Source of the DNA: Pseudanabaena biceps PCC 7429
GTDB taxonomy: Bacteria; Cyanobacteriota; Cyanobacteriia; Pseudanabaenales; Pseudanabaenaceae
Length of the DNA: 42,340 nucleotides
Direction of reading: 5' to 3'
NCBI RefSeq assembly: GCF_000332215.1
Contig: NZ_ALWB01000013.1
Span: forward strand, 1 to 42,340
The position numbers and the translations under genes are program-made. Below, piece by piece: positions 31,844 through 39,473 of the stretch. The notes under the pieces are model-generated. The model saw nothing but the letters and a program-made list of their open reading frames with translations, was not told where the DNA came from and made no database searches. Every line of letters starts with the position of its first letter. Position 1 is the first letter of the stretch.

Positions 31844-33052
31844 ATGCAGGCTACTTTACCGCTAGCGTTTGAAAAGGTTTCCAGTCCACCTAGCTTTCCC
31901 GAAAGCATAGCCCCTAGTCCTTTGCTTACGAAACTGCAAGCAATCATCACCCAAGAACTTGCACCACTGGTACAGCGTATCGATCAAGAAGGATTATATC
32001 CTCGCGAGTTTATGCAGCACGTCGGTGCGTTGCAGGGATTTGGGCAGGCTGTTTCGACTGAGTTTGGAGGAACAGGGCATGGATTGAAATCCGCAATTCA
32101 AGTCATTGAGGCTATTTCCGCAGAATGTCTATGTACAGGATTTATGGCTTGGTGTCAGATCGCCTGTACTTGGTATATGCAGAATAGTGATAATTCCTAT
32201 TTGCAGACGCAGGTTCTACCACTAGTAGCGAAGGGAGAAATATTGGGTGGTACAGGGCTATCAAATCCGATGAAACACTTTGCGGATATTGAGAAGATTG
32301 CACTGAATGCCGAACGAAAATCGGGTGGTTATGTTCTCAATGGGCTATTGCCTTGGGTTTCTAATATTGGCTCTGGGCATCCCTTTGGCATTGCGGCGAA
32401 GTTAGCCGATCGCGATGGTTATTTAATGGCGATCGCTTCCGATCAATTCGATGGATTAACGCTCCGACAGAATGCCCACTTCATTGCTTTAGAAGGCAGT
32501 GGGACGTTTAGCTGTCATTTCAACGATGTATTTATTCCCGATGAATGGATTTTAGCAGAACCCTGCGAAGACTATGTAAATAGAATTCGTCCAGCCTTTA
32601 TTTTGACGCAGGTGGGTATGGGCTTGGGTTTAATTGCTGACTGCATCACTATGATTGAACGCTATCAATCGCGATTAGGTCATGTGAATGCTTTTCTGGA
32701 TGATCAAGCTGAGGATTTGGCTGCCGAATTAGCGATCGCCCGTCGTCAGACCTATGATTTGGCAGATGAGCTAAGTCAGCCCAATGTAAAGATTACGCCT
32801 GATCTACTAAGGGAAGTAATCAAGATCAGAATTGCAGGTTCGGAACTATCATTAAAAGCCGCCAATGCTGCCATGCTCCATGCAGGTGCGAGGGCATATC
32901 TGCATGGTTCTCGTCCTGCGAGACGATTGCGGGAAGCTTATTTTGTAGCGATCGTCACCCCTGCGATTAAACAACTGAAAAAGATGTTGCATCGTTTGGA
33001 GCAAGGAAATTTACAAGTTGCTGGCAAATTGCTGGAGATGCCCTATGAGTAA
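31844..33052 (+). CDS. Acyl-CoA dehydrogenase-like flavoenzyme (SfnB/DszC type)
   Basis: 402 residues. Typical family features: GFGQAVSTEFGGTGHGL, AISAECLCTGFMAWCQIACTW, LGGTGLSNPMKHFADIEKI (flavin-binding region, normally TEP/GG-SD), GGYVLNGLLPWVSNIGSG (the WITN-like site), and GSGTFSCHFNDVFIPDEWIL. The C-terminal helices contain MLHAGARAYLHGSRPARRLREAYFVAIVTP. I see no Glu at the usual catalytic base position of true acyl-CoA dehydrogenases. SfnB and DszC are flavin monooxygenases of this fold that act on organosulfur compounds, which fits the surroundings. Overlap of 8 bp with the ABC ATPase shows coupling. Confidence 0.85.
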   Translation: MQATLPLAFEKVSSPPSFPESIAPSPLLTKLQAIITQELAPLVQRIDQEGLYPREFMQHVGALQGFGQAVSTEFGGTGHGLKSAIQVIEAISAECLCTGFMAWCQIACTWYMQNSDNSYLQTQVLPLVAKGEILGGTGLSNPMKHFADIEKIALNAERKSGGYVLNGLLPWVSNIGSGHPFGIAAKLADRDGYLMAIASDQFDGLTLRQNAHFIALEGSGTFSCHFNDVFIPDEWILAEPCEDYVNRIRPAFILTQVGMGLGLIADCITMIERYQSRLGHVNAFLDDQAEDLAAELAIARRQTYDLADELSQPNVKITPDLLREVIKIRIAGSELSLKAANAAMLHAGARAYLHGSRPARRLREAYFVAIVTPAIKQLKKMLHRLEQGNLQVAGKLLEMPYE

Positions 33053-33881
33053 TATATTCACTGCATCATTAAGTAATGGAACATTGAGTAATGGAAATTT
33101 AACAGGTTCCGATCTGCCACTTCTCTCAGTTCAGAATTTGCATAAGCAATATCAGACGCGGCGTGCTTCCCTAACTGCCTTTGCCGATATTAGCTTAAAC
33201 GTGGGACTGGGCGAGGTGGTCTGTTTACTAGGAGCCAGTGGTTGCGGTAAGTCATCACTACTAGCAGCGATCGCAGGTTTACAGCAAGCTGATCGCGGTG
33301 AAATTTACTTACAAGGCGATCGCTTACAGAGCAGTCATCCGCAAGTGGGCATGGTTTTTCAAGATCCTTGTCTCCTGCCTTGGCTGAATGTAGCTCAAAA
33401 TATTGCCTTTGGGCTAAAGCTGAAGCAGATGCCCAAGTTGACGAAACCTGAGCTAAGAAACCGTATTTCCGAAGCGATCGCTCAAGTGGGTTTGCAAGGT
33501 TTTGAGCGCAGTTATCCCCATCAACTTTCAGGAGGCATGGCGCAAAGGGTTTCTCTAGCGAGAACTTTAGCCCGTCGTCCTCAATTACTGCTACTTGATG
33601 AACCCTTCAGCGCCCTTGATGCGATTACCCGCCTCGATATGCAGAATTTGCTGCTGCAAATCATTTCCCAGCAACAAACAACGGTGCTGATGGTAACCCA
33701 TGACATTGATGAAGCTCTTTTAGTAGGCGACCGGGTGTTATTGATGGCGCATCACCATATCCATCAGGAATGGTCGATTACTCAACCAAAGCCTCGTGTA
33801 CAACAGGCGCATCTCCTCTCAGAAATTCGCTTCGAGATTTTAGAATCCCTATCCACAGTAATGGGTAGCCCATATTTGTAA
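33045..33881 (+). CDS. ABC transporter ATP-binding protein (SsuB/TauB/NrtD type)
   Basis: 278 residues from ATG 33045 in the ATGAGTAA overlap with the preceding gene. Walker A GASGCGKSS is at about 63-71, the Q-loop in MVFQDPCLLPWLNVAQNIAFG, signature LSGGMAQR at about 158-165, Walker B LLLLDEPFSALDAITR at about 177-192, and H-loop MVTHDIDEALLVGDR. PWLNVAQN is the typical Q-loop sequence of nitrate/sulfonate/taurine transporters. It is the only ABC ATPase in the window, so it should energise the permease at 35308, and perhaps serves several binding proteins. Confidence 0.95.
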   Translation: MSNIFTASLSNGTLSNGNLTGSDLPLLSVQNLHKQYQTRRASLTAFADISLNVGLGEVVCLLGASGCGKSSLLAAIAGLQQADRGEIYLQGDRLQSSHPQVGMVFQDPCLLPWLNVAQNIAFGLKLKQMPKLTKPELRNRISEAIAQVGLQGFERSYPHQLSGGMAQRVSLARTLARRPQLLLLDEPFSALDAITRLDMQNLLLQIISQQQTTVLMVTHDIDEALLVGDRVLLMAHHHIHQEWSITQPKPRVQQAHLLSEIRFEILESLSTVMGSPYL

Positions 33882-33901
33882 CTTTCATAGGAGATTTAAC
33901 A

Positions 33902-35173
33902 ATGACTTGGAATAATATTTGTGATTGCTGTGGCATGAGTCGGCGTGATTTTTTGAAACTGACAGGTTTATTTTCTACTTCCATGGGAGTAACCTTAGCC
34001 ACAGGAGGCTGTCAGTCTAATCTAACTTCCACAGCTTCCAGTAGTTCTACGCCCACTTCTAGCAAAGTTGCTACCAGTCCTACCAATGCTAGCGGAAGCG
34101 ATCAACCCGTCAAGATTGGCTATTTACCGATTACCGATGCTTCGCCTTTACTGATTGCCCATGCGCGTAAACTCTATGAAGCAGAAGGCTTAACCGTAGA
34201 ACAACCTCGCCTATTCCGCTCTTGGGCGCAAGTAGTGGAAGCATTCCTTGCCCGTCAGGTGAATGTAATTCATGTCCTCTCACCAATTCCCATATCCCTA
34301 CGTTATGGACGTAAATTCCCTACTAAAGTCGTGGCTTGGAATCATACCAATGGTTCGGCACTGACCGTCTTACCAGAAATCGAAACCGTCAAGAATTTGG
34401 GCGGACGCACCATTGCTGTTCCCTTTTGGTATTCCATTCATAACGTGGTATTGCAACAGGTATTGAAAAAAGAAGGATTGAAAATTACGCGCAAAGCACA
34501 GGATACAGCGATCGCTGATGATGAAGTAAATCTCGTAGTATTGCCACCCTCAGACATGGTGTCGGCTCTAGCAAATAAGTCTATCGGCGGTTATATCGTT
34601 GCTGAGCCATTTAATGCGGCAGCCGAAAATCTGAAAACTGGTAAAATACTGCGATTTACGGGAGACGTATGGCAAGATCATGCTTGCTGCGTAGTAGCGC
34701 TCCATGAGGAAGATACGACCCAAAAGAAAGAATGGTCGCAAAAAGTAGTCAATGCGATCGTGAAGGCACAACTTTGGATTCGGGATAATCGTGAAGAAAC
34801 CGCCCAGGTTTTATCGAAGGAAGGAACTGGCAAATATACGCCCCATCCATTGCCTGCCCTCAAGCGTACCCTCACCTATTACGACAAAGAAGTCTATGGC
34901 AAACAAGGCGCAATTAAACATCCCGACTGGAACAATAATCGCATCGATTTCCAGCCCTATCCCTTCCCATCCTATACGGAAGAACTAGTGCGCTTGCTGA
35001 AGGAAACGCAAGTGGAAGGAGATGTTGCCTTTTTGCAAAATCTCGATCCCAAGGAAGTTGCAAAGGATCTAATCGATGATTCCTTCGTAAAAAATGCACT
35101 TCAACAGGTCGGCGGATTAAAAGCTTTCGGACTAAAAGAAGATTTCTCGCGTTTGGAAACGATTTCTATTTAG
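33902..35173 (+). CDS. NMT1/SsuA-NrtA-type substrate-binding protein with a TAT/lipoprotein signal
   Basis: 423 residues; TAGGAG lies 9 bp before the ATG. The N-terminus has SRRDFLKLTGLF (twin-arginine consensus S-R-R-x-F-L-K), a hydrophobic stretch and a lipobox LATGGC, so it is exported folded and lipid-anchored. After a Ser/Thr linker the binding fold starts: VKIGYLPITDASPLLIAHAR, FRSWAQVVEAFLARQVNVIH, ALTVLPEIETVKNLGGRTIAVPFWYSIHN, NLVVLPPSDMVSAL, GGYIVAEPFNAAAENL. The NrtA/CmpA-like EPF motif and late aromatic-rich part are clear. It belongs to the complete ABC set with 33045 and 35308. Sulfonate is the expected ligand by context. Confidence 0.9.
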   Translation: MTWNNICDCCGMSRRDFLKLTGLFSTSMGVTLATGGCQSNLTSTASSSSTPTSSKVATSPTNASGSDQPVKIGYLPITDASPLLIAHARKLYEAEGLTVEQPRLFRSWAQVVEAFLARQVNVIHVLSPIPISLRYGRKFPTKVVAWNHTNGSALTVLPEIETVKNLGGRTIAVPFWYSIHNVVLQQVLKKEGLKITRKAQDTAIADDEVNLVVLPPSDMVSALANKSIGGYIVAEPFNAAAENLKTGKILRFTGDVWQDHACCVVALHEEDTTQKKEWSQKVVNAIVKAQLWIRDNREETAQVLSKEGTGKYTPHPLPALKRTLTYYDKEVYGKQGAIKHPDWNNNRIDFQPYPFPSYTEELVRLLKETQVEGDVAFLQNLDPKEVAKDLIDDSFVKNALQQVGGLKAFGLKEDFSRLETISI

Positions 35174-35215
35174 AAACGATTTAAGAATTACTTTCTGGGT
35201 TCAAAAGCTCTAAGA

Positions 35216-35258
35216 GATCCCCCCCAGCCCCCCTTGCAAAGGGGGGCTGGGGGGGATC
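35216..35258. repeat. Poly-C/poly-G inverted repeat, short copy P6
   Basis: A single 18-bp perfect stem, GATCCCCCCCAGCCCCCC, with loop TTGCAAA, then the complement. It corresponds to one half of the longer copies. It lies between the binding protein and the permease. Confidence 0.92.
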
Positions 35259-35307
35259 TAGACAATCTCTGCATAGATTCCTAGATTCTCCCCCCTTTTT
35301 TCTTCCT

Positions 35308-36090
35308 ATGACTTCCACTATCCAACTCACAAAATCCGCATCGTGGATTAAATTACCTTTGCCTCTCTTGGGTTTAGCGATCGCATCCCTAATCTGGTGG
35401 CTATGGACAACTCCACTCTGGCATAGCGATCCAACCCTCGCTGATTTCTCCCCCGAACGCACCTTTGCCGCCCTAGTCCTCCTATTCAGCAAAGGAACAA
35501 TCATTCCCCACATTCTCACCAGTCTACGGCGGGTATTTGTGGGATTGACTGTAGCGATCGCTATTGGCGTACCGTTAGGAATCTTAGTGGGTGTATCCCG
35601 CCCCTTAGAAGAAACCACCTCCGCCCTATTCCAATTTATTCGGATGATTTCGCCATTATCTTGGATGCCTGTGGCGGTCATGGTTTTAGGTATTGGCGAT
35701 CTGCCTGTATATTTCCTGCTATCGATCGCGGCGGTATGGCCCCTTGTATTAAACGCTTCTGCAGGGGTACTTGCAGTTAATCAGCGCTGGTTGCTCCTCT
35801 CCCAAAGTCTTTGTGCCACAAGATGGGAAACTCTAACGCAGATCATTATTCCTGCGATTATTCCCCATTTGTTAACGGGAGTACGTTTAGCGATCGGGAT
35901 TATCTGGTTGGTGCTGGTTCCTGCGGAAATGCTAGGAGTGAGTGCAGGTTTGGGCTATTACATTCTTGATACTCGCGATCGCCTATCCTATTCAGAACTA
36001 GTTGCCGTCATCTTAATTATTGGACTAATTGGCTATGCCCTAGATAGTGTGCTACGGTTTGCTTATCAGCAATGGACGCATCGCAACTAA
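35308..36090 (+). CDS. ABC transporter permease (SsuC/TauC type)
   Basis: 260 residues with about six membrane helices, first at about 17-34 (PLPLLGLAIASLIWWLWT). BPD_transp_1 features: TSLRRVFVGLTVAIAIGVPLGILVG, FQFIRMISPLSWMPVAVMVLGIG, and the EAA-type loop VPAEMLGVSAGLGYYILDTRD, which contacts the ATPase. The sequence is typical of sulfonate/taurine/nitrate permeases. It lies after the binding protein and a poly-C hairpin in the same direction. It is the only ABC permease in the window. The start ATG is preceded by TTCTTCC, with no clear ribosome site. Confidence 0.92.
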   Translation: MTSTIQLTKSASWIKLPLPLLGLAIASLIWWLWTTPLWHSDPTLADFSPERTFAALVLLFSKGTIIPHILTSLRRVFVGLTVAIAIGVPLGILVGVSRPLEETTSALFQFIRMISPLSWMPVAVMVLGIGDLPVYFLLSIAAVWPLVLNASAGVLAVNQRWLLLSQSLCATRWETLTQIIIPAIIPHLLTGVRLAIGIIWLVLVPAEMLGVSAGLGYYILDTRDRLSYSELVAVILIIGLIGYALDSVLRFAYQQWTHRN

Positions 36091-36097
36091 AATATCC

Positions 36098-36172
36098 AAT
36101 CCCCATCAATCCTCCTTGTAAAGGGGGAAGAAGAAAATTCTCCCCCCTTTACAAGGGGGGCAGGGGGGGATC
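36098..36172. repeat. Poly-C/poly-G inverted repeat, copy P7
   Basis: CCCCATCAATCCTCCTTGTA ... TACAAGGGGGGCAGGGGGGG-ATC with a nested TTCTCCCCCC hairpin; the left arm is degenerate. It separates the permease and the TetR gene. Confidence 0.85.
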
Positions 36173-36224
36173 TAAACTTTGTCTATTGCTAGCCACTTAA
36201 CTCTATAGAAAAATCTTGTATTTT

Positions 36225-36803
36225 ATGGTGAATCTAAAACGTACCCGTGAAGATGTTCTTTATAACGTAATTGATTTAGTTCACCGCCAAGGCTTTCACT
36301 CCACTGGATTGAAGGAATTACTCTCCAGTAGCGGCGTTTCATCGGGGAGCTTCTATAATTACTTTCATTCCAAGGATGAGTTAGGTCACGCTCTGATTGA
36401 CTTTAAGTGGCATAAACTCAAATCGGCACTATTTGGAATTCCACAGCCCGATGCGATCGCCCAACTTTTTGCCATGATTGACCAACTCGAAAAAATCCAC
36501 CAAGCCGAACAACCCTGTGCAGGTTGTTTTCTTGGTAATCTCATCGTGGAATTAGTGGAACATGATGCTAGCTTTCGTCCGCATTTAATCAAAGTATTTG
36601 ATGAATGGCAGCAGGAAATTGCACGATTACTCCATGCGGGTAGTTCACAGCTTAAACCGAAAGTTGATCCCGATCGCTTAGCGCAACAACTACTCAGTGC
36701 GATCGAGGGAGCATTACTTTTGGGACGTTTATATAATAATCCTGAACGTTTACAGCATTATCTTGATGGCTGCCGTGATCTATTAACAGCATCACTGCGA
36801 TAA
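36225..36803 (+). CDS. TetR/AcrR-family transcriptional regulator
   Basis: 192 residues from ATG 36225; the longer reading starts with TTG. N-terminal helix-turn-helix: NVIDLVHRQGFHSTGLKELL...SGVSSGSFYNYFHSKDELGHALI (about 12-60), a standard TetR DNA-binding domain (the GVSxGxFYxxFxSKxxL pattern). The C-terminal helical part has PCAGCFLGNLIVELVEHD, like the AcuR/LmrA-type TetR branch. It would sense a small ligand in the cytoplasm. It sits between the transporter genes and the PhnD-like protein, so it is the best local candidate for a regulator of the island, though TetR proteins usually repress while the palindromes sit at an activator position. Confidence 0.93.
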   Translation: MVNLKRTREDVLYNVIDLVHRQGFHSTGLKELLSSSGVSSGSFYNYFHSKDELGHALIDFKWHKLKSALFGIPQPDAIAQLFAMIDQLEKIHQAEQPCAGCFLGNLIVELVEHDASFRPHLIKVFDEWQQEIARLLHAGSSQLKPKVDPDRLAQQLLSAIEGALLLGRLYNNPERLQHYLDGCRDLLTASLR

Positions 36804-36833
36804 TGATTTTGTGAAATGATTTTGTGAAAATCC

Positions 36834-37637
36834 ATGATTCTGAAAGCCATTTCTTATCTATCACCGAATCTATTTTGGTATTACCAAGCGATTACCGAGG
36901 CTATTGCACGCAACTGTGGTCTGACCATAGAACTAATAGAAGCAACAACCGATCCACTGGATGACCAATTATTACAGAATGATCAATGGGATCTCATATT
37001 TATCTGCGGACTGCCCCTAATTCGTCATAATCGCCGAGTAGTAAAACCATTGCAGTTATTAGCTGCGCCAGTGATGTTAGGCGATCGCTATGAAAATCAG
37101 CCCATTTACTTTGCCGACATTGTTGTGAATGCAGCTAGTAATTTTAAGCGGTTTGAGGATTTGGCAGGAACAAGATTTTGTTATAACGATCAGGGTTCTA
37201 ACAGTGGATACAATCTGTTACGTTATCGCTTATTACAACACTTACATCACAAAGAAACATCTTATTTTAGTCATGTTCGACAATCTGGTTCCCATCAGCG
37301 ATCGCTTCAGTGGATTGCTAATGGATTAGCTGACTGTGCTGCTATTGATAGCGTGGTGATGGAGGCAGAGCTACGCCAATTCCCGGAATTAAGACAATCC
37401 TTCCGAATTATTGAATCAATGCGATCGCCAATACCTCCGATCGCTGTATCATCACGCTTAGAGCCCAGTTTAATCGCACAGTTGCAAAATACTTTATTCA
37501 ATCCCGATTCAGATCTACAGGCAGTCATGGCAATGGCTCAAGTAAAGCGCTATGCAAAAGTAACAGCACAGGATTATGAACCTATTGCTGTTACTTTTGA
37601 TGCAGCTATGCAGTTAGGCTATGAAGCGATCGCTTGA
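36834..37637 (+). CDS. PhnD-like phosphate/phosphonate-type substrate-binding protein without signal peptide
   Basis: 267 residues. The fold is that of PhnD/SsuA/transferrin-type proteins: MILKAISYLSPNLFWYYQAI, DLIFICGLPLI, FADIVVNAASNFKRFEDLAGTRFCYNDQGSNSGYNLLRYRLLQ (the FxDLxGxxxxxNDxxSxSGY pattern), QSGSHQRSLQWIANGLADCAAIDSVV. Normally such proteins are exported, but this one starts directly with the first beta-strand and has no signal, TAT or lipobox. It may work in the cytoplasm as a ligand sensor, or the signal may have been lost. It begins 30 bp after the TetR gene and overlaps the TPR gene end by 19 bp, tail to tail. Confidence 0.85.
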   Translation: MILKAISYLSPNLFWYYQAITEAIARNCGLTIELIEATTDPLDDQLLQNDQWDLIFICGLPLIRHNRRVVKPLQLLAAPVMLGDRYENQPIYFADIVVNAASNFKRFEDLAGTRFCYNDQGSNSGYNLLRYRLLQHLHHKETSYFSHVRQSGSHQRSLQWIANGLADCAAIDSVVMEAELRQFPELRQSFRIIESMRSPIPPIAVSSRLEPSLIAQLQNTLFNPDSDLQAVMAMAQVKRYAKVTAQDYEPIAVTFDAAMQLGYEAIA

Positions 37638-38890
37638 GAATGGTGATAGCGCGAGTAGCGATCCTGCTGGATCAAGGCTTCTCGATGGGCATCCTCATAA
37701 ATCTGCACAAATAGCTTTCTTTGCGTATTACTACCACCCACCTCATGCAAGCGATGTAGCAAGGGCTTTAATTCTTTAGTAGTTTTTTTCCAGTCATAGA
37801 GCGCATAGGCAATAAGTCCCCTAGCCGCAGGTAGAGCCACTTCTTGCCAAGTCTTTTGTAAGTAGGGTTGGACTCTATGGGCATAGGCTTCCATGCTAAA
37901 GAGCATTTCTCTTGCAAAGTCAAGACGATTAGCACGAGCAAGAGCATAGATATAGTGCAAATCTTGAAATGGAAGTGCATGTTCATGGAGGCGATCGCGT
38001 AAATAAGGAGCAATTTGTTGCCAACGCTCAACAACATCAATTCCTAATAGCTCTAAACGCAGCAATAGAGAAATCGCTCCTACTTGATCCTTGGGAGTCG
38101 ATTTACGCGCCTTACCCCAAATATGATGATCATAAATGGATAAAACCCGATTAATCTCACCTCGTGATAGATAGAAGAGTGCAATATGCCACCAATTATG
38201 GGTATAGAGCATCGAATTACAATTTTCCCAAGTATCAGCAAAACTTTCCATCCATTCAATGCCCTCTTGATAACGTCCGCGAGTTTCCATCACATGGGCA
38301 ACGGCATGTTGTGCCCAAGGATCATAGCGATTGATATCTAAAGCAAATCTGGCAAGGCGTTCTGCTTCATCAAGGCGATCGCTTTGTTCTAGCCCAAAAG
38401 CAAGCATTCCCATTAAATAATGATTACCCGCATTGGCATTGAGTACGCTACCAGCAATGCAAGTTAAACCCGATTTGTCACCCATATAAAAGTAATGATA
38501 TTGTCCCTGCTGCACAGCTAACAGATCTTGAGGATAGCGAGTAACTATTTCTTCGCAATAGGCGATCGCCCGATCTATTTTTTTCTGGGCCCATGCTTCC
38601 GTTGCTAAAAAATGTAATCTTTCGCGTTCGTTGGCATTTGCAATATTATTTCTAGCTTGTTCTAAATAGGGAATTGCTTGCTGAGCATCACTCGCATTTT
38701 CTTGAGTGAGATAATAAGCTGCCGCAAATGTATTTGCCAAAACAGATTGCGAATCTGCGGCTACTGCTGTCAAGATGCTCGACTCAGCTTGATTGCCATA
38801 GCATAAGCACTGTTCTGTATATTGATTAATCGCCGCGATCGCTATTTCAGAAACAGTGGTTATATCAAGTCCTTGAGCATCTTTGAACAT
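37619..38890 (-). CDS. TTC38-type tetratricopeptide repeat protein
   Basis: 423 residues from ATG 38890 (MFKDAQGLDITTVSE), with AGAGG upstream; the longer version would use TTG. It consists of helical TPR-like pairs, e.g. ALDINRYDPWAQHAVAHVMETRGRYQEGIEWMESF and YTHNWWHIALFYLSRGE, which match the TTC38 family (WAxHAVAHVxExxGRxxEGIxW and HNWWHxALF). Bacterial TTC38 proteins occur in varied neighbourhoods and their role is unknown; a scaffold or an uncharacterised enzyme is possible. Regulon site f lies 57 bp upstream, which ties it to the sulfur genes. Confidence 0.87.
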   Translation of the reverse strand: MFKDAQGLDITTVSEIAIAAINQYTEQCLCYGNQAESSILTAVAADSQSVLANTFAAAYYLTQENASDAQQAIPYLEQARNNIANANERERLHFLATEAWAQKKIDRAIAYCEEIVTRYPQDLLAVQQGQYHYFYMGDKSGLTCIAGSVLNANAGNHYLMGMLAFGLEQSDRLDEAERLARFALDINRYDPWAQHAVAHVMETRGRYQEGIEWMESFADTWENCNSMLYTHNWWHIALFYLSRGEINRVLSIYDHHIWGKARKSTPKDQVGAISLLLRLELLGIDVVERWQQIAPYLRDRLHEHALPFQDLHYIYALARANRLDFAREMLFSMEAYAHRVQPYLQKTWQEVALPAARGLIAYALYDWKKTTKELKPLLHRLHEVGGSNTQRKLFVQIYEDAHREALIQQDRYSRYHHSQAIAS

Positions 38891-38946
38891 AATTATTGTC
38901 AACCTCTAAGGTTGAAGTCACGATTAAATGTAATTACCAAAACAAT

Positions 38947-38974
38947 CTACGGTATTTTGCCGTGTTTGCAGTAG
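38947..38974 (-). promoter_or_regulatory. Regulon palindrome site f plus -10 box, before the TPR gene
   Basis: AATCTAC (38944-38950, followed by GGTA) and GTAGATT (38971-38977) are perfect inverted halves, 28 bp from C to G ends. On the minus strand a TTTAAT box (38928-38923) has its centre 35 bp from the palindrome centre, as at site c. Confidence 0.75.
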
Positions 38975-39083
38975 ATTAGGGTAAGTCAATAATGAAAGTC
39001 AAGTAATGTAGAAGACATAAGCAAATTTGCGACAAATCATCACTTATCATCACTTATATAGCTATATTCACTTAAGTCAGGAC

Positions 39084-39140
39084 ATCAAACCCAATAGAGA
39101 GTTGCGGCGCGAAGCGCCGCAACTCTCTATTGGGTTTGAT
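39084..39140. repeat. Perfect 27-bp-stem hairpin
   Basis: Arms 39084-39110 and 39114-39140 pair perfectly around loop GAA; the core is AGAGAGTTGCGGCGC. TTTTTG follows. It is flanked by TATAGCTATA at 39057-39066 and 39162-39171. It lies between divergent genes, so it terminates neither; I treat it as a dispersed element. Confidence 0.85.
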
Positions 39141-39168
39141 TTTTGTCCTAACATTACGGACTATAGCT

Positions 39169-39271
39169 ATACCAATTCACTGAAGTGAGCCAACACTTCA
39201 GTGAATTAAAAAACAAACCCAACAAGGTTTTGAGATTTCCAAAATGGTGACATCATTTTGGAAATTGGTAT
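39169..39271. repeat. 103-bp TA-flanked MITE, copy 3
   Basis: TA-CCAATTC at the left and a slightly degenerate AAATTGG-TA at the right, 103 bp. Very close to copy 1. It is inserted at the TA inside the right TATAGCTATA repeat. Confidence 0.9.
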
Positions 39272-39333
39272 TACTCTGTCGGCAACCCCTGAATTTTGTT
39301 TGTAATGAATTAGAAAGTATTGTATCGTATTAA

Positions 39334-39361
39334 ATACGGTATCTTGGTAGGGATACCGTAT
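39334..39361 (+). promoter_or_regulatory. Regulon palindrome site g, before cysE
   Basis: TAAATACGGTATC (39331-39343) and GATACCGTATTTA (39352-39364) are perfect 13-bp arms. ATAC/GTAT replaces CTAC/GTAG, with the same 28-bp span. A -10-like TAAATA (39379-39384) is centred 34 bp away. Confidence 0.78.
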
Positions 39362-39473
39362 TTAATATTTTAGTTTACTAAATACTCCTTAAACGATTGC
39401 CATCCAGCCTTTGCTCCCAGCCTGCATAGCCATATCGTTCACTGCTATTACCTACCTGCAATTAACTAAATTT

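Noticed and set aside
35524-35554. Another regulon palindrome (CTACGG...GTAG) inside the permease gene
   Set aside because: The span is 31 bp instead of 28 and it lies within coding sequence.
36225-36803. TetR protein as the proven binder of the palindromes
   Set aside because: It is the only local regulator but has no palindrome in front of its own gene, and the site position suggests activation; left as a hypothesis.
39084-39140. Terminator of an adjacent gene
   Set aside because: Both neighbours point away from it, so no transcript of theirs ends here.
39334-39361. NtcA-type site (GTA-N8-TAC)
   Set aside because: In the palindromes GTA and TAC are 12 bases apart, not 8, and the flanking arms are much longer and fixed in spacing.
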